DNA of 64,000 bases from Conexibacter woesei Iso977N (lineage in GTDB: Bacteria; Actinomycetota; Thermoleophilia; Solirubrobacterales; Solirubrobacteraceae), in contig NZ_AUKG01000004.1 in the NCBI RefSeq assembly GCF_000424625.1, positions 1-64,000 of the forward strand, given 5' to 3'. The position numbers were made by a program, and so were the translations under genes. Positions within the stretch are counted from its first letter, which is position 1, and each line of letters starts with the position of its first letter. Positions 15,624-23,562 of the stretch are shown in pieces. A model generated the notes under the pieces. It did no database searches. It saw nothing but the letters and a program-made list of their open reading frames with translations, and was not told the origin of the DNA.

Positions 15624-18122
15624 TTACGAGTCCTCAGGGGCGAGCAAGCGGAGATCGCGCGCACAGGCCAGCGCCTCGCGCCGCCCCTTCGCCCCGAGCT
15701 TGCCGTAGATGTGGCGCAGGTGGGTCCGGACCGTGGCCTCCGAGACGATCAGCGCGTCGGCGATGTCGGCGGCCGTCATCGCCGACGGCAGGAAGCCGAG
15801 CACCACGCGTTCCCGATCGGTCAATGGTGCCGCAAGCTCGGCGTCCGGGCCGGGCCGCGACGCGGTCGTGCGGTCCAGCAGCTCGGCGACGAACCCGGCG
15901 TGTGCGGTCCCGCTGGAGCGATGGTCGGAGAGCAGCGCGACCAGCCGTGGCGCGGTGTCGCTGAACGGCCGCCGGACGCCCTCGGGCACCGCGGTGTCCA
16001 GCGCCGCCTCCAGCGACGCGTGCGCGGTCTCGGCGTCGCCGATCTGGTGCAACGCGACCGCCTGGTGCAGCAGCAGCCAGACGCGCAGCGCGCCGCCGGT
16101 GCGGGCGGGATCGGCGTCCTCGGCCAGCCACGGCGCGGCCGTGCCCAGCGCTCCGTGCGGGTCGCCGGCGCGCAGGTAGCGCCCGGCGGCGATGATCGCG
16201 ACGACCGGCGACGCGGTCGGGTCCAGCGACTCGAGGACGCGGCGGGCCTCGGCGTCGCGGCCCTCGCGCTCCAGCAGCCGGGCGCGGTAGACGTCGAGCA
16301 GCTCGCCGTAGAGCCCCGGATAGGGCGCGCGGCGGCGGATGTCGCGCGCCTGCGCCAGCCGCGCGCCGGCGTCGTCGTGGGCGCCGAGCGCCTCGAGCGT
16401 CGCGATCTCCCAGAACAGGACGTCGAGCCACAGCGGCAGGTCGTCGGTGGCGGCGACCGCCGCGCGGGCGCGCTCCGCCCAGGCGCGCGCGTCGACCATC
16501 TCGTCGCGCAGGACGGCGACCTGGGCGCGCGCCAGCGCCGCGCGGGCGCGGGCCGCGGCCGGGATCGTCTCGCCGGAGCCGAGCGCCGCGTCGGCCAGCC
16601 GGACCGACTCGCGCAGCCGCCCGGCCGAGGCGTTCAGCAGCGCCAGCCCGGCGCCGGCGCGCGCGGCCAGCGCAGCGCGGCCCGCGCCGCGGCCGAGCGC
16701 GATCGCCAGCTGCAGGTGCTCCTCGGCGGCGGGAAGGTCGCCGAGGTCGTGCTCCAGCAGGCCCAGCTCGACGTAGGCCAGCGCGCGCACGCCGTCGTCG
16801 CCGCCCCGGCCCGCGGGCAGCGCGTCCACGGCCGCGGCCAGCGCGTCGCGGTCGCCGCGGTGGCGGTGGCGCAGCAGCGCGACGATCGCCAGGACGTCGC
16901 CGGGCGGCGCGGAGGCGGCCGTGCCCGCACCGGCGCCCGCGCCCGCGTCGATCGCCAGGACCGCGTCGGCGGCGGCGAGGTCGCCCGCGGCCAGGAGCCC
17001 GAGCGCAGCAGCGGCGCGGCCGGCGGCCGAGGCGCGCGGCAGCGCGGCGAGCGCCGCGGGCGTCGGGCGGTCCAGGACGCCCGCGAGCAGCAGCTCGACC
17101 GCGTGGGCGGCCAGCAGCTCGTCGCCGAGCGCCGCGTCGGCGATCGCTCCCGGCGGCCCGGCCGGGACCGGCGCGCCGCTGATGCCGGACGCGGCGTCGC
17201 CGAGGTGGCGCTGCAGCCGGCGCCGCAGGTCGGCGGTCAGCGTCGGCTCGCGCGCGGCCAGCTCGCGCCGCGCGACGTGCGCGAACAGTCGCGTGAAGCG
17301 CAGCGCGCCGCGCGCCGCGGCGTCCGGGTCCTCGGCGCAGCGCACGAACAGCCGCCGCGTGCGCAGGCTCGCCAGCAGCGCGCCCGCGCCGCCGGGCGCG
17401 TGGACCAGCAGCTCGGCGACCGGCTCGTCGACCTCCTCGGCCAGCGCGAGCCGCAGCGCGGCGGCGACCACGTCGTCCGGGACGCCCCTCAGCGCCGGCC
17501 CGAGCACGTAGTCGGCGAGCGCGCCGCCGTCGGCGTCGAGCACCTGCGGGCCGACGAGCGCCGCCAGCCGCAGCGCGGCGGCCCAGCCGTCGGTGCGCCA
17601 CGCGAGGTCGGCCGCGGCGCCGTCGGGCAGCGGGCGGCCCCAGCGCGCGAACGCGTCGGCGACGTCGCCGGCGCACCAGGCGAGGTCGGTCCCGTCGAGC
17701 TCGTCCACGACGCCGGTCGCGCGCAGCTCGATCAGGCACAGCCCCGGGTCGCGGCGCCCGGCGAGCACCGCGCCGAGCCCGTCGCCGCGGTGGGCGAGCG
17801 CGTCGCCGAGCAGCGCGAGGTAGGCGGGCGGCAGTCGGTCGGCGTGGTCGACGACCAGCGCGGCGGGCCTTCCGGACGGGTGGTCGCGGGCCGCGCGCAG
17901 CCCGGGCGCCCAGGTGCGCGGCAGCGCGCCGTCGACCACCGTGACATCCAGAGCACTCGCGATCTGGGCGCGCCATTGCGCCAACAGCTCGCTCTTGCCG
18001 GTGCCGGGCTCGGCGGCGAGGATCGCCACGCCGCCGGCCAGCACGGTGTCGTCGAGCCGCGCCACCAGCGCCGGCCGCGCCAAGGGCGCCCGGTGCAGGG
18101 AGATCGTGGGCCCCTCGATCAC
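15624..18122 (-). CDS. LAL-type LuxR transcriptional regulator 2
   Basis: An 832-residue second MalT-like regulator, only distantly similar to its neighbour. Walker A is AAEPGTGKS (36-44); the Walker B-like strand is AALVVDHADRLP (about 90). A long Ala-rich helical repeat section fills the middle, and the C-terminal LuxR helix-turn-helix is at about 765-822 (LTDRERVVLGFLPSAMTAADIA, VSEATVRTHLRHIYGKLGAKG). Start GTG 18122 gives a short leader before the ATPase strand. It is 24 bp downstream of the SulP transporter gene on the same strand, so the two may be co-transcribed. Confidence 0.87.
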   Translation of the reverse strand: MIEGPTISLHRAPLARPALVARLDDTVLAGGVAILAAEPGTGKSELLAQWRAQIASALDVTVVDGALPRTWAPGLRAARDHPSGRPAALVVDHADRLPPAYLALLGDALAHRGDGLGAVLAGRRDPGLCLIELRATGVVDELDGTDLAWCAGDVADAFARWGRPLPDGAAADLAWRTDGWAAALRLAALVGPQVLDADGGALADYVLGPALRGVPDDVVAAALRLALAEEVDEPVAELLVHAPGGAGALLASLRTRRLFVRCAEDPDAAARGALRFTRLFAHVARRELAAREPTLTADLRRRLQRHLGDAASGISGAPVPAGPPGAIADAALGDELLAAHAVELLLAGVLDRPTPAALAALPRASAAGRAAAALGLLAAGDLAAADAVLAIDAGAGAGAGTAASAPPGDVLAIVALLRHRHRGDRDALAAAVDALPAGRGGDDGVRALAYVELGLLEHDLGDLPAAEEHLQLAIALGRGAGRAALAARAGAGLALLNASAGRLRESVRLADAALGSGETIPAAARARAALARAQVAVLRDEMVDARAWAERARAAVAATDDLPLWLDVLFWEIATLEALGAHDDAGARLAQARDIRRRAPYPGLYGELLDVYRARLLEREGRDAEARRVLESLDPTASPVVAIIAAGRYLRAGDPHGALGTAAPWLAEDADPARTGGALRVWLLLHQAVALHQIGDAETAHASLEAALDTAVPEGVRRPFSDTAPRLVALLSDHRSSGTAHAGFVAELLDRTTASRPGPDAELAAPLTDRERVVLGFLPSAMTAADIADALIVSEATVRTHLRHIYGKLGAKGRREALACARDLRLLAPEDS

Positions 18123-18146
18123 CGTGTCGATGCCACGTATGGTCGC

Positions 18147-19841
18147 CTACGCGGGCGCCGTGCGCTCGGATGTTGGCGCAGCAGCACTCACCGCTTCCTG
18201 GACCGTGGCGTGGACGTGGGTCGTGTCCCCCGCGCGGGCCAGCACATCGCGCACCTGCCCGACGTCGCCGGCCAGCAGGAGCTGCACGCCGCGCCGCTGC
18301 AGGTCCTCGCCGACCTCCTCCAACCGCCGCGCCGCGGTGAGGTCGACGAACGGCATCGCCTCGCCGTCGAGGACGATCGCGTGCACGCCCGGCATCGCGG
18401 CGGCGCTCATGATCCGCTTGCGGACCGCGTCGGCGTTGGCGAAGAACAGGCCGGCCTCGATCCGCAGGATCACGACGCCGTCCGGGGAGCGGTTCTCCGG
18501 GTGGCGGCGCAGGTCGCCGTACTGGTCGGTGGTCCCGGGCACGCGCCCGAGCTGCGCGACGTGCGGCGCCGACGCGCGGTACAGCAGCAGCGTGAGCGAC
18601 ACCGCGATCCCGATGAACAGGCCGGGCAGCGTGTCGAAGATCAAGACCCCCAACAACGCCGCGTTCGCCGCGACGAAGTCCGGCCGCGCGGCGAACGCGA
18701 AGCGCCCCGCGCTGCGCCCGCTGAACACGCGGTACATGCCCGCGACGGCCGGGAAGTCCACCAACTCGATCACCGCCGCGATCACGACCGCGGCCAGCGT
18801 CGCCTCGGGAAGCTGCTCGAACAGGCCGGTGAGCAGCAGCAGCGTCACGACCGTCAGCACCGCGACGATCAGCCCCGACACCTGCGACTTCGCGCCCGCG
18901 CTTCCGTTGACCGCCGTCTTGGACAGCGACCCGTTGACGACCATCCCGGAGCACAGCCCGGCGCCGAGGTTCGCGGCGCCGAGCCCCAGCAGCTCGCGGT
19001 TGGTGTCGATCTCGTAGTGCTCGCGCTGCGCGTAGGTGCGCGCCGCGCCGAGCCCCTCCGCGAACCCCACCAACATGACGCCGACGCCGCCCGCGACCAA
19101 GGACCCGATGTCGCTCCACGACACGTCCGGCGTCCCGACCGACGGTAGCCCGGAGTCGATGTGGCCGACGATCTCCAGGCCGTGGTCGTCCAGGTTGAAG
19201 AGCTTGACCGCCGCGACGCCCAGCGCGACCACGACCAGCGACGCCGGGACCGCCGGGGCCAGCCGCTTCAGCCCCAGCACCACCACCAACGACGCGAGGC
19301 CGACGGCGACCGTCAGCCCGTCGGCGTCGCCCAGGTGCTTGATCACGCCCCACGCCTGCTCGAAGAAGTCGCCGGAGTGCTTCTCGACGCCGAGCAGCTT
19401 CGGGACCTGGCCGACGATGATCGTCAGCGCCAGGCCGACGATGAAGCCCTTGATGACCGGCTCGGAGATGAACGACGCCAGGAACCCCAGGCGCGCGAGG
19501 CCCGCGAACAGCGCAGCCGCGCCGGTCACGATCGCCAGCGCCGCGGTCATCGCCACGAAGTGCGAGCCGGAGCCCGCGACCAGTGCGCCGACGGTCGCCG
19601 CGCTCAGCGCCGCGGTCGCCGACATCGGGCCGACGACGAGGTGGCGCGAGGACCCGAACAACGCGTACAACAACAACGCCGGCGGCGCCGCGTAGAGCCC
19701 GATGACCGGCGAGACACCCGCGATCGACGCGTAGGCCAGCGCCTCCGGGACCAGGACCGCCCAGACCGTCAGGCCCGCGATCAGGTCGCCGCGCAGCCAC
19801 GCACGCCTGTAGCCGTGCAGCGAGGGGAACGCGAAACCCAC
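18147..19841 (-). CDS. SulP-family anion transporter with STAS domain
   Basis: A 564-residue inner-membrane transporter of the SulP/SLC26 family. About 11-14 membrane segments fill residues 15-425, with the N-terminal signature GLTVWAVLVPEALAYASIAGVSP and the LVVGPMSATAALSAATVG loop at the substrate site. A cytoplasmic STAS domain occupies about 445-550 (VVILRIEAGLFFANAD, AIVLDGEAMPFVDLTAARRL). Members move sulfate, bicarbonate or organic anions, and the substrate cannot be decided here. GTG 19841 starts just before the conserved region. It lies 10 bp after the GAP-family gene. Confidence 0.88.
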   Translation of the reverse strand: MGFAFPSLHGYRRAWLRGDLIAGLTVWAVLVPEALAYASIAGVSPVIGLYAAPPALLLYALFGSSRHLVVGPMSATAALSAATVGALVAGSGSHFVAMTAALAIVTGAAALFAGLARLGFLASFISEPVIKGFIVGLALTIIVGQVPKLLGVEKHSGDFFEQAWGVIKHLGDADGLTVAVGLASLVVVLGLKRLAPAVPASLVVVALGVAAVKLFNLDDHGLEIVGHIDSGLPSVGTPDVSWSDIGSLVAGGVGVMLVGFAEGLGAARTYAQREHYEIDTNRELLGLGAANLGAGLCSGMVVNGSLSKTAVNGSAGAKSQVSGLIVAVLTVVTLLLLTGLFEQLPEATLAAVVIAAVIELVDFPAVAGMYRVFSGRSAGRFAFAARPDFVAANAALLGVLIFDTLPGLFIGIAVSLTLLLYRASAPHVAQLGRVPGTTDQYGDLRRHPENRSPDGVVILRIEAGLFFANADAVRKRIMSAAAMPGVHAIVLDGEAMPFVDLTAARRLEEVGEDLQRRGVQLLLAGDVGQVRDVLARAGDTTHVHATVQEAVSAAAPTSERTAPA

Positions 19842-19851
19842 GGCGTGCCCG

Positions 19852-20532
19852 CTAGCTCCCGAGCCCCGAGATCCCGTCGCCGGCGAGCCTGGCGCCGATC
19901 ACCAGGCACAGCACGGCCATGATCGCCGCGTTGTGCATGCCCATCCAGGCTTTCAGGCCGTCGAGGATCTCGCGGGAGCGCGACCCCATGAACCACGAGA
20001 TCAGCACCGGCGCGCCCGGGCCGAGCGTCCCGATCACGACGAACACCGCGAGCGCGACGACCTCGTCACCGGTGGAGACGTCGGCCTGGGCGATCGCCGC
20101 CGCCGCGCCGACGGTCAGGAGCAGGTTCTTGGGGTTGATCGCCGACAGCGCGACGCCCATCGCGACCGCGCGCCCGGGCGTGAACGTGTCGACCGCCTGC
20201 ATCCACTTCGGCAGCGTCCCCGCCTCCCCCGCCTGCGGGCGCCCGCGCCACTGCCTGACGGCCACCAGCACCAACAACACGCCGAGGACGATCTTCAGCC
20301 ACGACACCCACGTCGCCGGCGTCGCGTCGCTGTCGGTCGCGCCGGCGCCGTTGGACGCCACCAGCACGATCGTCCCGACGACGGCCAGCCCGAGCAGCCA
20401 GCCGGCGAGGAACGCCGGGCCGTTGACGCGGCCACGGGGCGTGGCCAGCATCAACACCACGGCGATGATCGGGACAGGGCTGATCGCCACGCCGACGGCG
20501 AGCGACAGCACCTGCCCGATCGCATCCGCCAT
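19852..20532 (-). CDS. GAP-family (LysE-like) membrane protein
   Basis: A 226-residue protein with about six membrane segments. The N-terminus (LAVGVAISPVPIIAVVLML) and the central GVALSAINPKNLLLTVGAAAAIAQ match the GAP / Sap-sulfolipid addressing family, which is related in fold to LysE exporters. Mycobacterial members help export glycolipids; no substrate is suggested here. It is 4 bp downstream of the DUF1269-type gene and 10 bp upstream of the SulP gene, so the three are probably one transcription unit. Confidence 0.8.
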   Translation of the reverse strand: MADAIGQVLSLAVGVAISPVPIIAVVLMLATPRGRVNGPAFLAGWLLGLAVVGTIVLVASNGAGATDSDATPATWVSWLKIVLGVLLVLVAVRQWRGRPQAGEAGTLPKWMQAVDTFTPGRAVAMGVALSAINPKNLLLTVGAAAAIAQADVSTGDEVVALAVFVVIGTLGPGAPVLISWFMGSRSREILDGLKAWMGMHNAAIMAVLCLVIGARLAGDGISGLGS

Positions 20533-20536
20533 CCGG

Positions 20537-21031
20537 TCAGCTCGCCGCGCCCGCGCCGGCCCTGGCCAGCGCGTCCCGGATCGGGCCTTCGGCCTCGCTG
20601 GTCAGCGACGTCTGGATCAGCTCGCCCGGGATCTTGACGCCCTCGAGGATCTTCTCCTGGTTGATCGACCGCACCAGGCCGATCACCGCGGCGCCGCCCG
20701 GCTCGAGCTTGTCGCCGAGCTCCTTGAGGAACTTGTCGTCGATGCCCGCGTCGCTGAGCGCGCCGGCCATGGCGCCGGTCGCCGCGCCGACCGCCATGCC
20801 GAAGAACGGCACCAGGAAGATCAGCCCGATCAGGCCGCCCCACGCCGCGCCACCCAGCGCGCCCGCGCCGGCCAGCGAAGGCTGGTGCAGCTTGATCTTG
20901 TCGTCCTTGCGCTCGACGATCACCAGGTCGTCGAGCTGGATCAGGTGCGCCTTCTGGGCCTCGGCCAGGTTGGCGGTGACCTCCTGCGCGGTGGGCAGGT
21001 CCTTGTAGGCAATGGCGATGAGATCGCTCAC
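20537..21031 (-). CDS. DUF1269-type membrane-associated protein
   Basis: A 164-residue protein with the layout of the DUF1269 family: an N-terminal alpha/beta section (LIAIAYKDLPTAQEVTANL, LDDLVIVERKDDKIKLHQ), a glycine/alanine-rich hydrophobic centre (residues about 65-105, GGAAWGGLIGLIFLVPFFGM, AVGAATGAMAGAL) and a C-terminal section ending in EGPIRDALARAG. The family is common near stress genes but has no settled function. Start GTG 21031 has a strong site, GGAGG, eight bases upstream. The dyad at 21092 lies about 60 bp upstream. Confidence 0.82.
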   Translation of the reverse strand: MSDLIAIAYKDLPTAQEVTANLAEAQKAHLIQLDDLVIVERKDDKIKLHQPSLAGAGALGGAAWGGLIGLIFLVPFFGMAVGAATGAMAGALSDAGIDDKFLKELGDKLEPGGAAVIGLVRSINQEKILEGVKIPGELIQTSLTSEAEGPIRDALARAGAGAAS

Positions 21032-21091
21032 GTCGTCCTCCGGTTCGTTCGTGGTCGGGTGACGATGGTCCGATTGGCAGGGGTGAGGTGT

Positions 21092-21112
21092 CGTCACCCG
21101 GGCGGGGTGACG
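21092..21112. promoter_or_regulatory. 8-bp dyad identical in core to the one at 12262
   Basis: CGTCACCC (21092-21099) and GGGTGACG (21105-21112) are exact inverted copies with a five-base spacer. It lies in the 102-bp gap between the divergent DUF1269-type and LLM oxidoreductase genes, immediately upstream of the latter's -10 element. The same arms with the same spacing occur at 12262-12286. Confidence 0.5.
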
Positions 21113-21121
21113 GCCGCGTCG

Positions 21122-21127
21122 TAAGGT
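21122..21127 (+). promoter_or_regulatory. -10 element for a leaderless message
   Basis: TAAGGT ends exactly six bases before the ATG at 21134, so transcription should begin at or next to the start codon. No Shine-Dalgarno sequence is present. Confidence 0.45.
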
Positions 21128-21133
21128 GGCGGC

Positions 21134-21916
21134 ATGGCGACGATCCGCGTAGGTGTCCAGGTTCAACCGCAGCACGCCGACTTCGACGGGATGCGCGCCG
21201 CATGGCGCGAGGCCGACGAGCTCGGTGCCGACACGATCTTCTGCTGGGACCACTTCTACCCGCTCTACGGCGAGCCCGACGGCAAGCACTTCGAGGCGCT
21301 GACGACGCTCGGCTCGATGGCCGAGGTGACCGAGCGCGCGCAGATCGGCGCGCTGGTCATCTGCAACTCCTACCGCAACCCGGAGCTGCTGGCCGACGCG
21401 CACCGGACGATCGACCACATCAGCGGCGGCCGCGCGATCCTCGGCATCGGCGCGGGCTGGTTCCAGCGCGACTACGACGAGTACGGCTACGAGTTCGGCG
21501 AGGCGCGGGACCGCCTCGCGCAGCTGAAGGCCGACCTGCCGCGGATCAAGGAGCGCCTGGGCAAGCTCAACCCGCCGCCGGTCGGCGACCTGCCGATCCT
21601 GATCGGCGGCAGCGGCCCGAAGGTGACGCTGAAGCTCGTCGCCCAGTACGCCGACATGTGGCACTCGTTCGGCGACGCCGAGGCGTACAAGAGCAAGAAC
21701 GACATCTTGCTCCAGCACTGCGCCGACGTGGGCCGCGACCCGAGCGAGATCGAGCGCACGTGGGGCCTGCACGGCGACCTCGGCGCGGTCGCCGACGACC
21801 TCGTCGCCGCCGGCGTCACGCACCTCATCACCGGCATCGGCGGCGACGGCAGGGGCTACGACCTGGGGCCGCTGCGCGAGCTGATCGCGTGGCGCGACCG
21901 CGTCAACGCCGGCTGA
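21134..21916 (+). CDS. LLM-class (luciferase-like) F420-dependent oxidoreductase
   Basis: A 260-residue luciferase-like TIM-barrel oxidoreductase. Typical features are VGVQVQPQHADFDGMRAAWREADELGADTIF at the start (first strand and helix), ICNSYRNPELLADAHRTIDHISGGRAILGIGAGW in the middle, and LPILIGGSGPKVTLKLVAQYADMWH, where the GGSG loop holds the cofactor phosphate. Actinobacterial members of this subgroup use F420, which is assumed here and not visible directly. Its substrate is unknown. The 3' end overlaps the convergent hydroxy-acid oxidase gene by 14 bp. Confidence 0.85.
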   Translation: MATIRVGVQVQPQHADFDGMRAAWREADELGADTIFCWDHFYPLYGEPDGKHFEALTTLGSMAEVTERAQIGALVICNSYRNPELLADAHRTIDHISGGRAILGIGAGWFQRDYDEYGYEFGEARDRLAQLKADLPRIKERLGKLNPPPVGDLPILIGGSGPKVTLKLVAQYADMWHSFGDAEAYKSKNDILLQHCADVGRDPSEIERTWGLHGDLGAVADDLVAAGVTHLITGIGGDGRGYDLGPLRELIAWRDRVNAG

Positions 21917-23081
21917 GCACGTCCGCGGTGACGGTCTCCAGGCTCGAGTGGCCGCTGAGCGCGAGCGTCAGGTCGAGCTCGGCCAGCAGCGACCGGATCA
22001 CCTGCGTGACCCCGGCCTCGCCGCCGACGGCCAGACCCCAGAGGTAGGGCCGCCCGGCCAGGACGGCGTCGGCGCCCAAGGCGATGGCCTTGAACGCGTC
22101 GGCGCCGCCGCGGATGCCGGAGTCGAACATGATGGTCAGCTCGTCGCCGACCGCGTCGACGACCTCCGGCAGCGCGTCGGCCGCGCCGAGCGCGCCGTCG
22201 ACCTGGCGCCCGCCGTGGTTGGACACGATGAGCCCGTCCACCCCGCGCGCCAGCGCCTCGCGGGCGTCGGCCGGGTGGTTGACGCCCTTCAGGATCAGCG
22301 GCAGGTCGGTCAGCGCGCGGATCCGGTCGATCCCCGCCCAGTCCGCGGCGGGGTTGGAGAACTGCAGGACGAAGTGGCCGACCGCGGCCTGCGGGTCCTC
22401 CTCCGGCGTCTTGTCGAGCGCGTCGCGGAAGACCGGGTCGGCGAGGTAGTTCGCGATCCCGATCGACTTCAGGAACGGCAGGTAGGCGCCCTCCAGGTCG
22501 CGCGGGCGCCAGGCCAGCAGCGGCGTGTCGAGCGTGACGACCAGCGCCTCGTAGCCCGCGGTCTCGGCGCGGGCGATGAACGAGGCCATCAGGTCCGGGT
22601 CCTTGGGCCAGTAGAGCTGGAACCAGCGCGACGCGTCCGGGTTGACGGCGCGGCCTGCCTCCGCGATCTCCTCGAGCGTGAACGACGACGCGGTCGACGC
22701 CACCATGGGGACGCCCTGGCCCGCCGCGGCGCGCGCGACCGCCAGCTCGCCCTCGGGGTGGATGATCGACTGCACGCCGACCGGCCCCAGCAGCACCGGC
22801 GCGGGCATGTTGGTGTTGAACAGGCGCGTCCTGAGGTCCCGCTGCGCGACGCCGCGCAGCATCCGCGGGACGATCCGGTACCGGCGCAGCGCCTCGAGGT
22901 TCTCGCGCTGCGTGTCCTCGGATCCGGCGCCGCCGAAGACGTAGCCGCGGGCGCCGGGGTCGAGCGCGTCGTGCGCCGCCTGCTCCAGCGCCGCCCATCC
23001 CACCGGGAAGTCGGGCGTCTTGTCCGCCATGCCCTGGAGGTAGATCTCGTACTGGTAGTTGCCGAACGGGACGTCGCTCAT
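21903..23081 (-). CDS. FMN-dependent alpha-hydroxy-acid oxidase (lactate 2-monooxygenase-like)
   Basis: A 392-residue member of the FMN alpha-hydroxy-acid dehydrogenase family. The active-site region VDGLIVSNHGGRQVDGALGAADALP holds the catalytic His and the substrate-binding Arg, and TIMFDSGIRGGADAFKAIALGADAVLAGRPYL is the phosphate site of FMN. The N-terminus (FGNYQYEIYLQGM) and the RNPR-like and FNTNMPAPVLLGPVG segments are closest, from memory, to mycobacterial lactate 2-monooxygenase. Start ATG 23081 is preceded by GGGAG; an in-frame ATG at 23093 would leave no site. It is divergent from the thioesterase gene with a 33-bp gap. Confidence 0.87.
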   Translation of the reverse strand: MSDVPFGNYQYEIYLQGMADKTPDFPVGWAALEQAAHDALDPGARGYVFGGAGSEDTQRENLEALRRYRIVPRMLRGVAQRDLRTRLFNTNMPAPVLLGPVGVQSIIHPEGELAVARAAAGQGVPMVASTASSFTLEEIAEAGRAVNPDASRWFQLYWPKDPDLMASFIARAETAGYEALVVTLDTPLLAWRPRDLEGAYLPFLKSIGIANYLADPVFRDALDKTPEEDPQAAVGHFVLQFSNPAADWAGIDRIRALTDLPLILKGVNHPADAREALARGVDGLIVSNHGGRQVDGALGAADALPEVVDAVGDELTIMFDSGIRGGADAFKAIALGADAVLAGRPYLWGLAVGGEAGVTQVIRSLLAELDLTLALSGHSSLETVTADVLSRR

Positions 23082-23114
23082 GTCGTCTCCCATTGTGGGG
23101 TACGGACCGGCGCG

Positions 23115-23516
23115 ATGTCCTTCTCTCCCTTCCCCAACCAGGGCCCGTTCCTGGAGCACATCGGCCCGATCCTCCTGCAGGACGGCTCCGACGCGAGCAG
23201 CACGGAGCTGGTCCTGGCGCTGCAGACCGAGGACCGCCACGCCAACCACCGCGGCACCGTCCAGGGCGGTGTGCTGTCGACGTTCGCCGACTTCGCGCTC
23301 GGCCGCGCGATCGAGGCCGACGCCGAGGACGGCAAGGACCGCGCGACGGTCTCGCTGACCGTCGACTACCTCAAGCCCGCGATGCCCGGCGACTTCATCG
23401 AGTCCAGGACGCGCGTGGACCGGATCGGCTCGACGCTCTCGTTCGCGGACTGCTCGCTGGTCGTCGGCGACCGCGAGATCGTCCGCGCGCGGGCGGTCTG
23501 GGTCGTCGCGGGCTGA
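23115..23516 (+). CDS. Hotdog-fold thioesterase (PaaI-like)
   Basis: A 133-residue hotdog-fold acyl-CoA thioesterase. The family core HRGTVQGGVLSTFADFALGRAIE has the glycine-rich turn and the catalytic Asp at the start of the long helix, followed by TVSLTVDYLKPAMPGDFIES, the central strand pair. Substrate unknown. ATG 23115 opens directly on the first helix; TACGGA eight bases upstream is a possible -10 element for a leaderless message. Confidence 0.85.
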   Translation: MSFSPFPNQGPFLEHIGPILLQDGSDASSTELVLALQTEDRHANHRGTVQGGVLSTFADFALGRAIEADAEDGKDRATVSLTVDYLKPAMPGDFIESRTRVDRIGSTLSFADCSLVVGDREIVRARAVWVVAG

Positions 23517-23562
23517 CGGCCTGCACCGCAACTTCGGGGACGCTGCGTAGTCTCGGGACGCG

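Noticed and set aside
15615-19148. 1177-codon plus-strand open frame opposite the second LAL gene and SulP gene
   Set aside because: The minus strand encodes two recognisable proteins. The long frame results from very high GC at third positions.
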